56,413 nucleotides of DNA from Bacteroides nordii WAL 11050 = JCM 12987 (lineage in GTDB: Bacteria; Bacteroidota; Bacteroidia; Bacteroidales; Bacteroidaceae): NCBI GenBank assembly GCA_000613465.1, contig BAJA01000035.1, forward strand, positions 1 to 56,413, read 5' to 3'. The translations under genes and the position numbers were made by a program. The first letter of the stretch is position 1. The number at the start of each line of letters is the position of its first letter. Positions 18,528 to 27,606 of this stretch are shown here, in pieces. The notes under the pieces were generated by a model. It saw nothing but the letters and a program-made list of their open reading frames with translations. It searched no databases and had not been told where the DNA came from.

Positions 18528-20625
18528 TTATCCTTCTACTTCCAGATTACTCATTCTGTCAGTGGTTTGAAACTCAAACTCCGGATATTCGTATAAACTA
18601 AACCGGGGCTCTGTTTCACCTTCTGTGTAGCTCCATATGCTGGCGTAGTCTTCGGGATCTTCTCCCATCTTACCCAATTGTCTCAGATAAGCGGCAAGCG
18701 ATTTATTTTCTACAATATAAATTTCTCCCATTTTATCGATGATCGGACTATGGTGGCGTGTGCGGTCATGGTCGAAGCGGAGAATACGTTTTCCGTCTTC
18801 AGTAAGACCTACCATGTTGAACGTCATACTCTTGCCTATGGCAGGGAGGTTGAGTACACTTCGGTCGGTAGCCAGGAAAGGCAGGTGGTGTTTCCTCATG
18901 AAGCGACGGATACGAGTTGTTGTATCTTCTCCTTTTTCGAGTAGGGTGTAGAGTTCTGTAGCTTGCTCCGGTGTCAGCTGACCATATATCTTTTCTTCAT
19001 GCTGTTCCTGCAAGGAGCGGCTGTTGGGGGTAAATACAGCGTAGTTTTCATTGAAGCCTTTCACTGAGAAGGTATAATAACAAACGACTCCAAGGGAGTT
19101 GAGTATCTGACGCAGCTTTGTTGTATGTCCTCGCCGGGAAGCTGCTACGGTATAAACTAACTGGTTGGTGATAAGCCACCCGGCAGAAAGTATCTTGCTG
19201 ATGGCTTCCCGTGCTTCCGGAGTGATCTCCAATGGTGTCTGGAAGTGCGTTTGGATGATGAATTGCTTCACGCCAATAGCTGAAGCCTTTTCTTTAAACT
19301 CGCGAAGAATCTCAACGAGCTCGTCATTGATACGCATAGGAAGATAGGCTGGCAAGCGCGAACCGAGACGTACACGTTGTAGTTCGGCATACTTTTCTCC
19401 CTCCGGACGTTCCTGATTAGCTTTCCGTTTGCGGGCGGCCATCCGGTATACAGCTTCCAGAATGTTTCGTAATGTTTTGTTTTGGCTCATTAGTGCATCT
19501 CCACCTGTGATAAGGATATCACGCAGTTGCGTGTCTTCTTCGAAATAACTCATCAGGCGGCGTAGCTTTTTATCCCAGGATTCTTTGGGGCGCAGGCTGT
19601 CGAATTCAAAATTCAGACGCTCGCTCTGGAAATCGTACATACGCTGGCAAGAAGCACACAATCCGCCGCAAGCCCGTCCCATGGTATCCGGTATCAGGAT
19701 AGCAACTTCCGGATAACGGCGATGAATATTGTGCCCGTCCGGAAGTAACCATCCGGCTGCATTGGGTTTTCCGGCTTCTACTATGTCTTCTTTTTCCCAG
19801 GCACGGATATTGCCATATGTCTCTACCAGACGGGGGGAATAAAGAATATAACTGCGGATCGCTTCGTCATTGTATCCGTCTCCGGTAATATCAAGTAGTG
19901 ACAGGTAATAAGGAGTAGCAAAGAAAGGCATTCCTTTTTTACGTGCACGAGAAAGCAGATACATCGTTTCGCTGGAAAGTGAATTTCCCAGTAGACGGTT
20001 TAATTCGGAAGGGCTTTTTATCGCCATTGACAGATGAAAGCGGAAGTCGTTCCACCATTGGCTGACGAGTTGATACTTCTCGTCATAGCTCAGCTCTGTC
20101 AAATTTGAAACGGGTGGAACCGGATTTGCGGTTTTCAATCTTCTGTATCAGTACGTGCAGCATTCGTTCTTTGTTTTGTGCACGGAGTTCCATGACTTCT
20201 TCATCCAGTCCGGTGGCCCAGCGTTCGGTACGGCTTTTTATCCGTTGTGGAGAGGGGAGGGGCATTTCGGGGGCATCCAGTCTTTTGAAGAGATAAAATA
20301 AGTCTATGAATAAGTCTGTTGCCAGATCTGTATTTTCCAGTTGCCCGATGAGAAACTGGTGGAGTACTGAAAGAGTCTGTACAGGCATGTCCTGTCCTGT
20401 GGAGAGTTCGTGGATATTTGTTCCGTCGTAATTGATAAGGAGTCGAATTTGCTTACCCGGGTTGCTTTCAGCTTGCGGATGGAGTGACAGGAATCTTTCG
20501 AGGCTGTTTCTAAAGTCTTTATCGTTAATACTTTGACCGGCCAGTTGGCAGAGTTCCGGTAACTCCTGTTGGTATAGTTGTTTCAGTTGTGAAAGAGTGA
20601 GGGTTAGCATTTTCTTTTGTTTCAT
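18528..20625 (-). pseudogene. KamA-family radical SAM protein with 180-residue N-terminal extension, one frameshift
   Basis: Leftward frames 20083-20625 and 18528-20138 overlap and rejoin as one 698-residue protein if one extra base is removed near 20112-20114 (the junction then reads TRF or TVSNLTELSYDEKYQ-like text). The C-terminal part is radical SAM: CGGLCASC is a CxxxCxxC iron-sulfur motif, then DILITGGDALM as in lysine 2,3-aminomutase, and YLPMRI. I do not see the PLP-lysine PGGGGK motif of true KamA, so an aminomutase reaction is uncertain. The N-terminal 180 residues are helical and unassigned. If the frameshift is real, the downstream part could start internally. It is transcribed alone, opposite to the AAA gene. 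Confidence 0.75.
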
Positions 20626-20762
20626 AAGCGATTTTTCTTTTATTGGTGGTCAATATGTCAATGTACATGCACCAAACATCTACGCTAAATATTTCCGGAT
20701 AAATCGGTATATTTAACGAAACGAGTCATTTATTGGCACATTATTAGGCATAAATATACAAA

Positions 20763-20792
20763 AAAAAGCGGAAGTACGTGACTTCCGCTTTT
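20763..20792 (-). terminator. Terminator for the leftward 211-residue protein gene
   Basis: AAGCGGAAGT and ACTTCCGCTT pair perfectly over 10 bases around an ACGTG loop. On the minus strand the hairpin is followed by a run of eight T. It lies about 45 bases beyond the stop of the leftward gene ending at 20836. Confidence 0.88.
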
Positions 20793-20835
20793 CTATAGCT
20801 GCATTCTTTTACGATTATTTTTTGTTTCGTAACAT

Positions 20836-21471
20836 TTATGCTTTGACATCTTCGTTCTTACGTTTAGGCTCTTTCTTGGCCAGTAAGATAATGTTATAGA
20901 CATATTCTGTCATCCATTGTTCGGAGTAGCCGAGACGTTCTTTGTACTGTCGTACGGAAGTTGCTGTTTTGTGTACGTCATCTGCTTTCCACACCGTTTT
21001 GGTACACACATCGTGTACGGTTTTTGCTGTCATGTTGCGAAGCGTCTTTTTAAATACAGACGGCATACGGAATTTCCACTGCATGAGGTTGCCCATTAGC
21101 ATCATCAGGTCGTTAGAGAAACCCTGATACATAAATAAATAGGCCTGTATGTCGTTTTGTGTACGGCAGTTCTTTTTTATTGAAGAATCGATTTCTTTGA
21201 AAAATGATTCGCTGATTCCATAATCTTCCATTAACATTTTACGGGCTGCTGCTTTTTCGCCTAATCCCAGTTTTCCTCCCTGAGTGGGTATTTTGAACAG
21301 GCGTTTGAATTGCGCTACATCCGGGAGAAAACGAATATTGGTGATACCAAGACTTACAGCAATTACCGATTGGAAATATACGCGTGTCAATGACACGAAA
21401 TCTTCTACATTGCCTACAGCCTTTCCGTCGGCTTCGGCTTTTTTCTTGAATAAGTTAGCAAATATGCTCAT
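20836..21471 (-). CDS. Conserved hypothetical protein, 211 residues
   Basis: I do not recognise a named domain. The protein starts MSIFANLFKKKAEADGKAVG, is basic, has no signal peptide and no clear membrane segment, and appears mostly helical. A Phe/Met-rich centre reads YLFMYQGFSNDLMMLMGNLM (about residues 110-130), and the tail is highly charged (KKEPKRKNEDVKA). Its own terminator lies downstream and about 120 bases of empty sequence upstream, so it appears monocistronic. Codon use matches the surrounding core genes. It is probably a real, lineage-restricted cytoplasmic protein. Confidence 0.75.
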   Translation of the reverse strand: MSIFANLFKKKAEADGKAVGNVEDFVSLTRVYFQSVIAVSLGITNIRFLPDVAQFKRLFKIPTQGGKLGLGEKAAARKMLMEDYGISESFFKEIDSSIKKNCRTQNDIQAYLFMYQGFSNDLMMLMGNLMQWKFRMPSVFKKTLRNMTAKTVHDVCTKTVWKADDVHKTATSVRQYKERLGYSEQWMTEYVYNIILLAKKEPKRKNEDVKA

Positions 21472-21589
21472 ATATATTAATTATAAATTTTGAATTATGA
21501 ATTCGGGTTTGCGATTGCAAAAGTACTAAATAAGTTGATTTACACCAACTATTACATCATTCATCACTTAAAATTAGTAATTAAACCGT

Positions 21590-22990
21590 CTACCAACATT
21601 CAATATCCTTTTCTATATCTTTCATCTTATCTTTAGTAAATACGGGGTTCTTTATTCCGCTTCTCTTCTGTGACCGGTAATCGTTTAGTAGTCTGAAAGC
21701 ATATTTACCTAAAAAACTTATGGCGATAAGGTTGCATATTGCCATAAGGCCCATAGTGATATCCGCCATACTCCACACAAAGTCGAGGCTTGCCAATGAA
21801 CCGAACAATACCATTCCGCCTACCAATAACCTGTATGTATATACCACCCATTTCCGGCGGGTGATGTAACGGATGTTTGCTTCACCATAATAATAATTGC
21901 CTATGATACTGCTGAAGGCAAAGAAGAACAAGGCTACTGCTACAAAAATACCTCCCGAAGCACCTATCTCGTTGGTTAGTGCCTGTTGGGTAAGTTGCAC
22001 CCCATTTGCCGAACCATCGAGTGGAGCACCACTAAACAAAATAATAAATGCAGTGCAGGTACATATAATTAATGTATCTGTAAACACTCCTAATGTTTGG
22101 ATAAGCCCTTGCTTTACCGGATGTGAAACGAATGCAGTTGCTGCTACATTGGGTGCTGAACCCATGCCGGCTTCATTGCTGAACAATCCCCGCTTGATAC
22201 CCTGCATGAGCGCCATGCCTACACCTCCTCCTAATGCTTGTTGCCATCCGAAAGCATGGCTGACAATCATTTCGATAACAGCAGGCAGGTGAGTAATATT
22301 GAGTATTACAATGACAAGAGCCAACCCGATATACCCCAATGCCATGACAGGCACAATAACACTACTGACTTTGGCAATACGCTGGATACCACCGAATATG
22401 ATAATAAGAGTCAGTGCGGTAATGATAAATCCCATAGGTACATGATTGAAGCCAAAAGCATGTTCGATAGCTGCACAAATAGTATTACTCTGTACTGAGT
22501 TAAAGGCAAATCCGAAAGTAATGGTAATAAGTACGGCAAACAGCATTCCCATCCAGGGCTGTTTCAATCCTTTTTTCATGTAATAAGCAGGACCTCCTAT
22601 AAAGGAGTCTTTTCCTTTAACCTTATATAATTGTGCCAGGGTGGACTCTACAAAAGCACTCGAAGCACCCAATAGCGAGATGATCCACATCCAGAATATG
22701 GCTCCGGGACCTCCCACGGCAATAGCTGTTGCTACTCCTGCCAGATTGCCTGTCCCTACGCGGCTGGCCAATGATATGGCAAATGCCTGAAATGAGGAGA
22801 TGTGTTTCTCGCTCTTGTCACCTCTTCCTGCCGAATCACCTAACAGGCGAATCATTTCGCGGATCATACGGAATTGTACAAAACGGGTTTTCAGCGTGAA
22901 CCAGACAGCACATCCCATCAACATAGCGATAAGGATATATGTCCACAACGCATCATTAACCAACGTCATCCATTTGTATATCAATTCCAT
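21590..22990 (-). CDS. Alanine/glycine:cation symporter (AGCS family)
   Basis: A 466-residue integral membrane protein with about eleven membrane segments. The AGCS signature VGTGNLAGVATAIAVGGPGA lies near residues 77-96. The second conserved block, GIKRGLFSNEAGMGSAPNVA, is near residues 263-282. These motifs define sodium- or proton-coupled importers of alanine or glycine at the inner membrane. The start codon lies 4 bases after the stop of the AlbA-2 domain gene, so the two are one leftward operon. Nothing in the frame is unusual. The amino-acid specificity cannot be resolved further. Confidence 0.93.
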   Translation of the reverse strand: MELIYKWMTLVNDALWTYILIAMLMGCAVWFTLKTRFVQFRMIREMIRLLGDSAGRGDKSEKHISSFQAFAISLASRVGTGNLAGVATAIAVGGPGAIFWMWIISLLGASSAFVESTLAQLYKVKGKDSFIGGPAYYMKKGLKQPWMGMLFAVLITITFGFAFNSVQSNTICAAIEHAFGFNHVPMGFIITALTLIIIFGGIQRIAKVSSVIVPVMALGYIGLALVIVILNITHLPAVIEMIVSHAFGWQQALGGGVGMALMQGIKRGLFSNEAGMGSAPNVAATAFVSHPVKQGLIQTLGVFTDTLIICTCTAFIILFSGAPLDGSANGVQLTQQALTNEIGASGGIFVAVALFFFAFSSIIGNYYYGEANIRYITRRKWVVYTYRLLVGGMVLFGSLASLDFVWSMADITMGLMAICNLIAISFLGKYAFRLLNDYRSQKRSGIKNPVFTKDKMKDIEKDIECW

Positions 22991-22994
22991 TCTT

Positions 22995-23636
22995 CTATTT
23001 CAGTCTGAAGTAAAATTTATGATTCTCAAATACCGGTTCTATTATATCAAACCGGATAAATTTAGCCAGCAAATGTTCGGCAGCACGACGCGGGATATTT
23101 GCCAGGCGGCAGTATCGATTTAATGAAAGTGAGGCGTTTGCTTCGAGCAAATCAAGCAACAGTTGTTCCCGTTCGGTGTATTGTATCAATTCTCCTACCG
23201 GGCTATCGCTTTGTTCCCATACACGCAAGTGTACCGGGGTAGCCAGGATATTCTCATCTTTTATACGAATATAAGCCAGTGGTTTGCCGGTTTCATCTTT
23301 TGCATATACCGGCTTTTGGGCACTTTCATCTATTTGTACCACTAATATAGAACGTCCTTCGGCATGAAATGTTTGCATGGAGTAGTGAACTTCGGGCAGA
23401 CAATAGAGTTGAGCCGCTGCTTCTATCATATATTTCTCTTCGTCTGAACGTACACCGGCTATTTTTCCATTGTCCTTAACACCGATGAGTAAACGCCCGC
23501 CATCGGTATTGGAAAAGGCCGACAATGTTCTGGCTATTTTGCGGGCATCCGAAATTTCAAATTTAAAATCCTGTTGCTGGTGCTCTCCCTCAGCTATTAA
23601 AATATGTATGTATTCGGTATCTGTAAGTGGTTTCAT
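22995..23636 (-). CDS. Putative DNA-binding protein with AlbA-2 (Schlafen-type) domain and C-terminal winged helix
   Basis: A 213-residue protein. Residues 18-130 form an AlbA_2/divergent-AAA-4 domain, shown by EHQQQDFKFEISDARKIART, the core LSAFSNTDGGRLLIGVKDNG and the strand PLAYIRIKDENI. The C-terminal 60 residues (TEREQLLLDLLEANASLSLN onward) form a helix-turn-helix. Family members are usually annotated as putative transcriptional regulators or nucleic-acid binders. Immediate coupling with the AGCS symporter (4-base gap) suggests co-transcription rather than a proven functional tie. It diverges from the Hc1 gene across a 150-base promoter region. Confidence 0.82.
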   Translation of the reverse strand: MKPLTDTEYIHILIAEGEHQQQDFKFEISDARKIARTLSAFSNTDGGRLLIGVKDNGKIAGVRSDEEKYMIEAAAQLYCLPEVHYSMQTFHAEGRSILVVQIDESAQKPVYAKDETGKPLAYIRIKDENILATPVHLRVWEQSDSPVGELIQYTEREQLLLDLLEANASLSLNRYCRLANIPRRAAEHLLAKFIRFDIIEPVFENHKFYFRLK

Positions 23637-23752
23637 GGCTGCAAAAGTAAAGAAAAAAGCCGAAACCGCCTTTTTTAGATGATTTTTCGCGGATTATTTC
23701 AAAAAAAATATTGTTTTTATGTGTTTATTTCGGGAAAGAATGTATTTTTGCC

Positions 23753-23760
23753 AATCATTA
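23753..23760 (+). promoter_or_regulatory. Bacteroides-type -7 element for the Hc1 gene
   Basis: TATTTTTG matches the TAnnTTTG consensus of the Bacteroides primary sigma factor and lies 27 bases before the ATG at 23787. No clear TTTG -33 box was found at the ideal distance. Confidence 0.65.
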
Positions 23761-23786
23761 TTAACGAAGAAAATATAAAAAGGATC

Positions 23787-23963
23787 ATGAAAGAATTAGT
23801 AGAAAAAATCGCAGCTCTTGTAGCTGATTTCAACAAGGATGCAAATGCACAGATCGAAAACGGTAATAAAGCTGCTGGAACACGTGCACGTAAGGCTTCA
23901 TTGGAAATTGAAAAAGCAATGAAAGAATTCCGTAAAGTATCTTTGGAAGAATCAAAAAAGTAA
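23787..23963 (+). CDS. Histone H1-like Hc1-family protein
   Basis: A 58-residue, Lys/Ala/Glu-rich, fully helical protein: MKELVEKIAALVADFNKDAN, then GNKAAGTRARKASLEIEKAM and a charged end. It fits the short Hc1-like 'histone H1' family found as one copy in many Bacteroidetes, thought to be a nucleoid-associated or DNA-binding protein. I place the start at 23787, directly after AAAAAGGATC. The longer open frame upstream runs through the promoter and is not coding. A strong promoter and a tight terminator suggest high expression from a single-gene transcript. Confidence 0.88.
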   Translation: MKELVEKIAALVADFNKDANAQIENGNKAAGTRARKASLEIEKAMKEFRKVSLEESKK

Positions 23964-23986
23964 TTTTTTGAATAAAGAGAAATGCG

Positions 23987-24020
23987 AAGCCAGACCTTAT
24001 GAGGACTGGCTTTTTTATTT
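23987..24020 (+). terminator. Terminator after the Hc1 gene
   Basis: AAGCCAG (23987-23993) and CTGGCTT (24006-24012) pair over 7 bases and are followed by a T-run TTTTTTATTTTAT. It lies 24 bases after the Hc1 stop. Confidence 0.85.
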
Positions 24021-24054
24021 TATAATTGTTGAGAGAGGGCGTTTATGACTGAAA

Positions 24055-24151
24055 TTCACCACAGAGTCGCACAGAGTTTCACTGAGTGTTATTTATCTGA
24101 TTTAAAAAAATAATTAAAACTCCGTGTCACTCTGTGAGACTCTGTGGTGAA
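24055..24151. repeat. Long imperfect inverted repeat of the CACAGAG type
   Basis: Two 32-base arms, 24055-24086 and 24120-24151, are imperfect reverse complements with 5 mismatches around a 33-base AT-rich loop. Each arm carries CACAGAG repeats beginning TTCACCACAGAGTC. The element sits between the convergent Hc1 and msrAB genes. Elements built of CACAGAG units are widespread intergenic repeats in unrelated bacteria. It may act as a bidirectional terminator or be a small palindromic mobile unit. Confidence 0.8.
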
Positions 24152-24174
24152 CTATATTCAGAGTTCTGTTTCAA

Positions 24175-25287
24175 TTAACCACCGCCTGCCGTACCTCCCC
24201 CTGCGGGAAGCAGGTTCAGATATTCGCCATATCCTTCTTCTTTCATCTTTTCTTTGGGGATGAAACGAAGGGAAGCACTGTTGATACAATAACGTAGCCC
24301 TCCTTTATCTGCAGGACCGTCTGTGAAAACATGTCCTAAATGTGCATCTCCGGTCTTGCTACGTACCTCTATACGTCTCATGCCATGGGAGGTATCCATG
24401 TTTTCCTTCACCAATGTTTTATCTATTGGTTTTGTGAAACTGGGCCAACCACATCCTGAATCAAATTTATCAGTAGATATAAATAATGGTTCTCCGGTAG
24501 TGATATCTACATAGATACCGGGTCGTTTCTCATCCCAATATTCATTATGAAAGGCTGGCTCGGTAGCACTTTTTTGTGTTACGGCATATTGCTCGTTGGT
24601 GAGCTTGGCACGAAGTGTGGCATCATCCGGTTTCTTGTAAACAGGTTTTGCTGTTGTTTTGGGAGCATTCGCTTTTTTGGCCAGTCCAAACAATGCCGGG
24701 TCGATATGGCAATACCCTCCCGGATTTTTATCCAGATAATCCTGGTGATAATCTTCTGCCTGATAAAAGTTGGACAATGGTTTAATTTCAATGGCGAGTG
24801 GCTTTGAATAGTTCTTTGCCAATGCTTCTACGGCAGTTTGTATAGTTGGCAGATCAGATTTATCTGTGTAATAAATACCTGTACGGTACTGTGATCCGCG
24901 GTCATTCCCTTGGCGGTTGACACTGGTGGGATCTATTGTTTTAAAGTATAAATCTATTAGTAAAGGAAGCTCTACTTCCTGTGGATTATAGATAACCTTT
25001 ACCGTTTCGGCGAAATTGGTATTTCCGCTACACACCTGTTGGTATGTGGGGTTGGCAATATTTCCGTTTGCATAACCTGCCTGAGTGCTTTCTACACCCC
25101 TGATTTGTTTCAGAAAATGTTCTGTACCCCAGAAACAACCACCGGCGAAGTATATTTCTTTTTGATCTTTCATATTGTTATTCTCCTGTTTTTTGAGTTT
25201 AGTACCCTGCACACCCTGTGCATAACCTGTCAGCGAACAGCCCATGAAGAGCAGTATAGTTATAACGATTGTTTTCATACTTTTCAT
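24175..25287 (-). CDS. msrAB: Periplasmic methionine sulfoxide reductase MsrA-MsrB fusion
   Basis: A 370-residue fusion. Residues 1-24 (MKSMKTIVITILLFMGCSLT... to YAQG) are a signal peptide. The MsrA domain (about 45-200) has the catalytic GGCFWGTEHF and a C-terminal GGYCHID cysteine. The MsrB domain (about 225-355) has DSGCGWPSF and the catalytic Cys in LRYCINSASLRF. The zinc CxxC pairs of zinc-type MsrB are absent (GIYVDITTGEPLF instead), as in non-zinc MsrB forms. It reduces both epimers of methionine sulfoxide in envelope proteins. I chose the start at 25287, in front of the signal peptide; the longer frame adds a non-signal-like extension. The C-terminus is oddly Gly-rich. Confidence 0.92.
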   Translation of the reverse strand: MKSMKTIVITILLFMGCSLTGYAQGVQGTKLKKQENNNMKDQKEIYFAGGCFWGTEHFLKQIRGVESTQAGYANGNIANPTYQQVCSGNTNFAETVKVIYNPQEVELPLLIDLYFKTIDPTSVNRQGNDRGSQYRTGIYYTDKSDLPTIQTAVEALAKNYSKPLAIEIKPLSNFYQAEDYHQDYLDKNPGGYCHIDPALFGLAKKANAPKTTAKPVYKKPDDATLRAKLTNEQYAVTQKSATEPAFHNEYWDEKRPGIYVDITTGEPLFISTDKFDSGCGWPSFTKPIDKTLVKENMDTSHGMRRIEVRSKTGDAHLGHVFTDGPADKGGLRYCINSASLRFIPKEKMKEEGYGEYLNLLPAGGGTAGGG

Positions 25288-25427
25288 ATAGTATATAACA
25301 AAATAGTGGTGCGTTTCACTTGTATCATTCAACTCTTTTTTAGTTATTTCACTATATCTTCTCTTTATTATGCTTATTTTTGGCACAAACTATCTTCAAT
25401 TTTGCAGCAGATATAAATAAAAGAGAT

Positions 25428-26321
25428 ATGGCTAAGCAACAATTCAATAAACTCATCTGGCTGGTAGATACCATCTATCGGAGCGGACGCATTACGTTTG
25501 CTGAGATCAATCGTCGCTGGCGGACAGGAGATAGTACTCGTACGGATATTCCTTTGCGCACTTTTCATAATCACCGGCAAGCTATTGAAGAGATGTTCGA
25601 CATTAATATAGAATGTGATAAGTGCACAAATACTTATTATATAGCTGATGCCGAGGGAATGTTGGGAGATAAGCTCAAAATGTGGTTGCTCAACAGCTTT
25701 TCATTAAACAACATTCTGCAGGAAAATGTGGATATGAAGAACCGGATTGTTTTTGAGGAGGTTCCTTTGGGACTACAATATATGGATATCATTATAGATG
25801 CTATGAGGACAGGGTCTGTGCTTCATATGGAGTATCAGGCTTATAACTGGGAACAACCGAAAGAGGTTTGTCTGGAACCTTACTTTCTGAAACTGTTTCG
25901 TCATCGCTGGTATCTGATAGGAGTCAACCGGAAGTATGAAGCTTTCCGTTCTTATTCTTTAGATAGAATTAAGTCGGTAAGGACAGGGAATGATACGTTC
26001 CGCTTTCCCCGGAAATTCACTCCACAGGATTATTTTCAGAATTGTTTCGGCATCATTCGTGATGAGGCACAGCAACCGCAACGTACTGTTTTGCGGGTTG
26101 TTGCCGAGCAGGCTCCTTATCTGCGTAACCTACCTTTGCATCCCAGTCAGCAAGAGATAGTAACGACAGATACTTATACTGATTTTGAAATGTATATATC
26201 GCATACTTATGATTTTATTCAGGAGTTGTTGTCTAAAGGTTCGACGGTAGAGGTTCTGGAACCTCAAAGTTTGCGTGATTTGATGAAAGCTGAAATAGAA
26301 AAGATGCAAAAACTGTACTGA
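25428..26321 (+). CDS. WYL-domain transcriptional regulator
   Basis: A 297-residue protein. The N-terminal 70 residues (MAKQQFNKLIWLVDTIYRSG, then TDIPLRTFHNHRQAIEEMF) form a divergent winged helix. The WYL domain covers about residues 130-215 with HRWYLIGVNRKYEAFRSYSL carrying the WYL triad and the following Tyr-Ser-Leu. A C-terminal WCX-type domain follows. WYL proteins sense ligands, often nucleic acid or nucleotide signals in DNA-damage or defence settings. ATG 25428 follows AAAAGAGAT and is preferred. Only 2 bases separate it from the radical SAM gene, so it probably controls its own operon with the two DNA-repair-like genes. Confidence 0.88.
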   Translation: MAKQQFNKLIWLVDTIYRSGRITFAEINRRWRTGDSTRTDIPLRTFHNHRQAIEEMFDINIECDKCTNTYYIADAEGMLGDKLKMWLLNSFSLNNILQENVDMKNRIVFEEVPLGLQYMDIIIDAMRTGSVLHMEYQAYNWEQPKEVCLEPYFLKLFRHRWYLIGVNRKYEAFRSYSLDRIKSVRTGNDTFRFPRKFTPQDYFQNCFGIIRDEAQQPQRTVLRVVAEQAPYLRNLPLHPSQQEIVTTDTYTDFEMYISHTYDFIQELLSKGSTVEVLEPQSLRDLMKAEIEKMQKLY

Positions 26322-26323
26322 TT

Positions 26324-27586
26324 ATGAATGCAAATGTTCTTGAAAAACTAAAGATATTGGCAGAGTCCGCCAAATATGATGTGTCTTGTGCTTCCAGTGG
26401 AACAGTGCGTGCCAACAAACCGGGAATGCTTGGCAATACTGTAGGAGGCTGGGGGATATGTCATAGTTTTGCCGAGGATGGGCGATGCATCTCTCTCTTG
26501 AAGATAATGCTTACCAATTATTGTATTTATGATTGTGCTTATTGCATCAACCGGCGTAGTAATGACTTGCCACGTGCCACCCTTTCTGTTTCTGAGTTGG
26601 TTGACTTGACCATTGAGTTTTATCGCCGTAATTATATAGAGGGTTTATTTCTTAGTTCGGGGGTTGTACGCAATCCCGATTATACAATGGAACGTCTGGT
26701 ACGGGTAGCCAAAGACCTGCGTGAAGTGCATCGATTCAATGGATATATTCATTTGAAGAGCATCCCCGGAGCCAGTCGTGAACTGGTGACTGAAGCCGGA
26801 CGTTATGCCGATCGTTTGAGTGTGAATGTTGAGATACCTAAAGAAGAGAATTTAAAGTTGCTCGCTCCGGAGAAAGACCATAAGAGCGTATTTGCTCCTA
26901 TGTTGTATATTCAGCAGGGGGTACTGGAGAGTAGCGAAGAACGGAAGAAATTCAGGTATGCTCCTCGTTTTGCCCCGGCAGGCCAGAGTACGCAGATGAT
27001 AGTTGGAGCTACTGCCGAAACAGATAAAGACATTCTCTTCCTCTCTTCTGCTTTGTATCAGCGTCCCACCATGAAACGGGTTTATTATTCCGGTTATGTT
27101 TCCGTCAATACCTATGATACCCGTTTGCCGGCTTTGAAGCAACCGCCTCTTGTCCGTGAAAACCGGTTGTATCAGGCAGACTGGCTAATGCGATTCTATC
27201 AGTTTAAAGTCGATGAAATAGTAGATGATGCTTATCCAGATCTTGATCTTGAAATAGATCCGAAGCTTTCGTGGGCATTGCGTCATCCCGAACAGTTTCC
27301 GATAGACATAAACAGGGCAGATTATGAAGTGATACTTCGTGTTCCGGGTATTGGGGTAAAGTCTGCAAAGTTGATTATTGCTTCGCGGCGTTATTCAAAG
27401 TTAGGATTCTATCAGCTTAAAAAGATAGGTGTAGTGATGAAGAAGGCGCAGTATTTTATTACTTGTAGTGAGCTTCCGATGAAGACTGTCAATGAAATGA
27501 CCCCACATACTGTGCGTAGCCTGTTGCTTCCCAAACCTAAGAAGAAGATAGATGAGAATCAACTGACATTTACTTTTTCTGATTAA
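26324..27586 (+). CDS. Putative DNA modification/repair radical SAM protein (TIGR03916-like) with helix-hairpin-helix
   Basis: A 420-residue radical SAM protein. The [4Fe-4S] motif is in NYCIYDCAYCINRRSNDLPR (CxxxCxxC) near residues 65-84, then LFLSSGVVRNPDYTMERL and a TIM-barrel body ending near residue 300. Residues 325-375 hold a helix-hairpin-helix DNA-binding motif, VILRVPGIGVKSAKLIIASR. This arrangement, and the following TIGR03915-type gene, match the conserved pair annotated as a putative DNA modification or repair system. No reaction is established. The upstream ATG overlaps nothing; the gap from the WYL gene is 2 bases. The frame is intact. Confidence 0.9.
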   Translation: MNANVLEKLKILAESAKYDVSCASSGTVRANKPGMLGNTVGGWGICHSFAEDGRCISLLKIMLTNYCIYDCAYCINRRSNDLPRATLSVSELVDLTIEFYRRNYIEGLFLSSGVVRNPDYTMERLVRVAKDLREVHRFNGYIHLKSIPGASRELVTEAGRYADRLSVNVEIPKEENLKLLAPEKDHKSVFAPMLYIQQGVLESSEERKKFRYAPRFAPAGQSTQMIVGATAETDKDILFLSSALYQRPTMKRVYYSGYVSVNTYDTRLPALKQPPLVRENRLYQADWLMRFYQFKVDEIVDDAYPDLDLEIDPKLSWALRHPEQFPIDINRADYEVILRVPGIGVKSAKLIIASRRYSKLGFYQLKKIGVVMKKAQYFITCSELPMKTVNEMTPHTVRSLLLPKPKKKIDENQLTFTFSD

Positions 27587-27606
27587 CTCTGATTGTAAGT
27601 CGGCCC

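Noticed and set aside
21897..22292. Rightward 131-codon frame opposite the AGCS gene
   Set aside because: It is an antisense shadow of the strongly conserved symporter; composition reflects the complementary strand.
23679..23786. Upstream extension of the Hc1 gene
   Set aside because: It runs through the -7 promoter element at 23753-23760, and the natural start at 23787 follows a purine-rich site.
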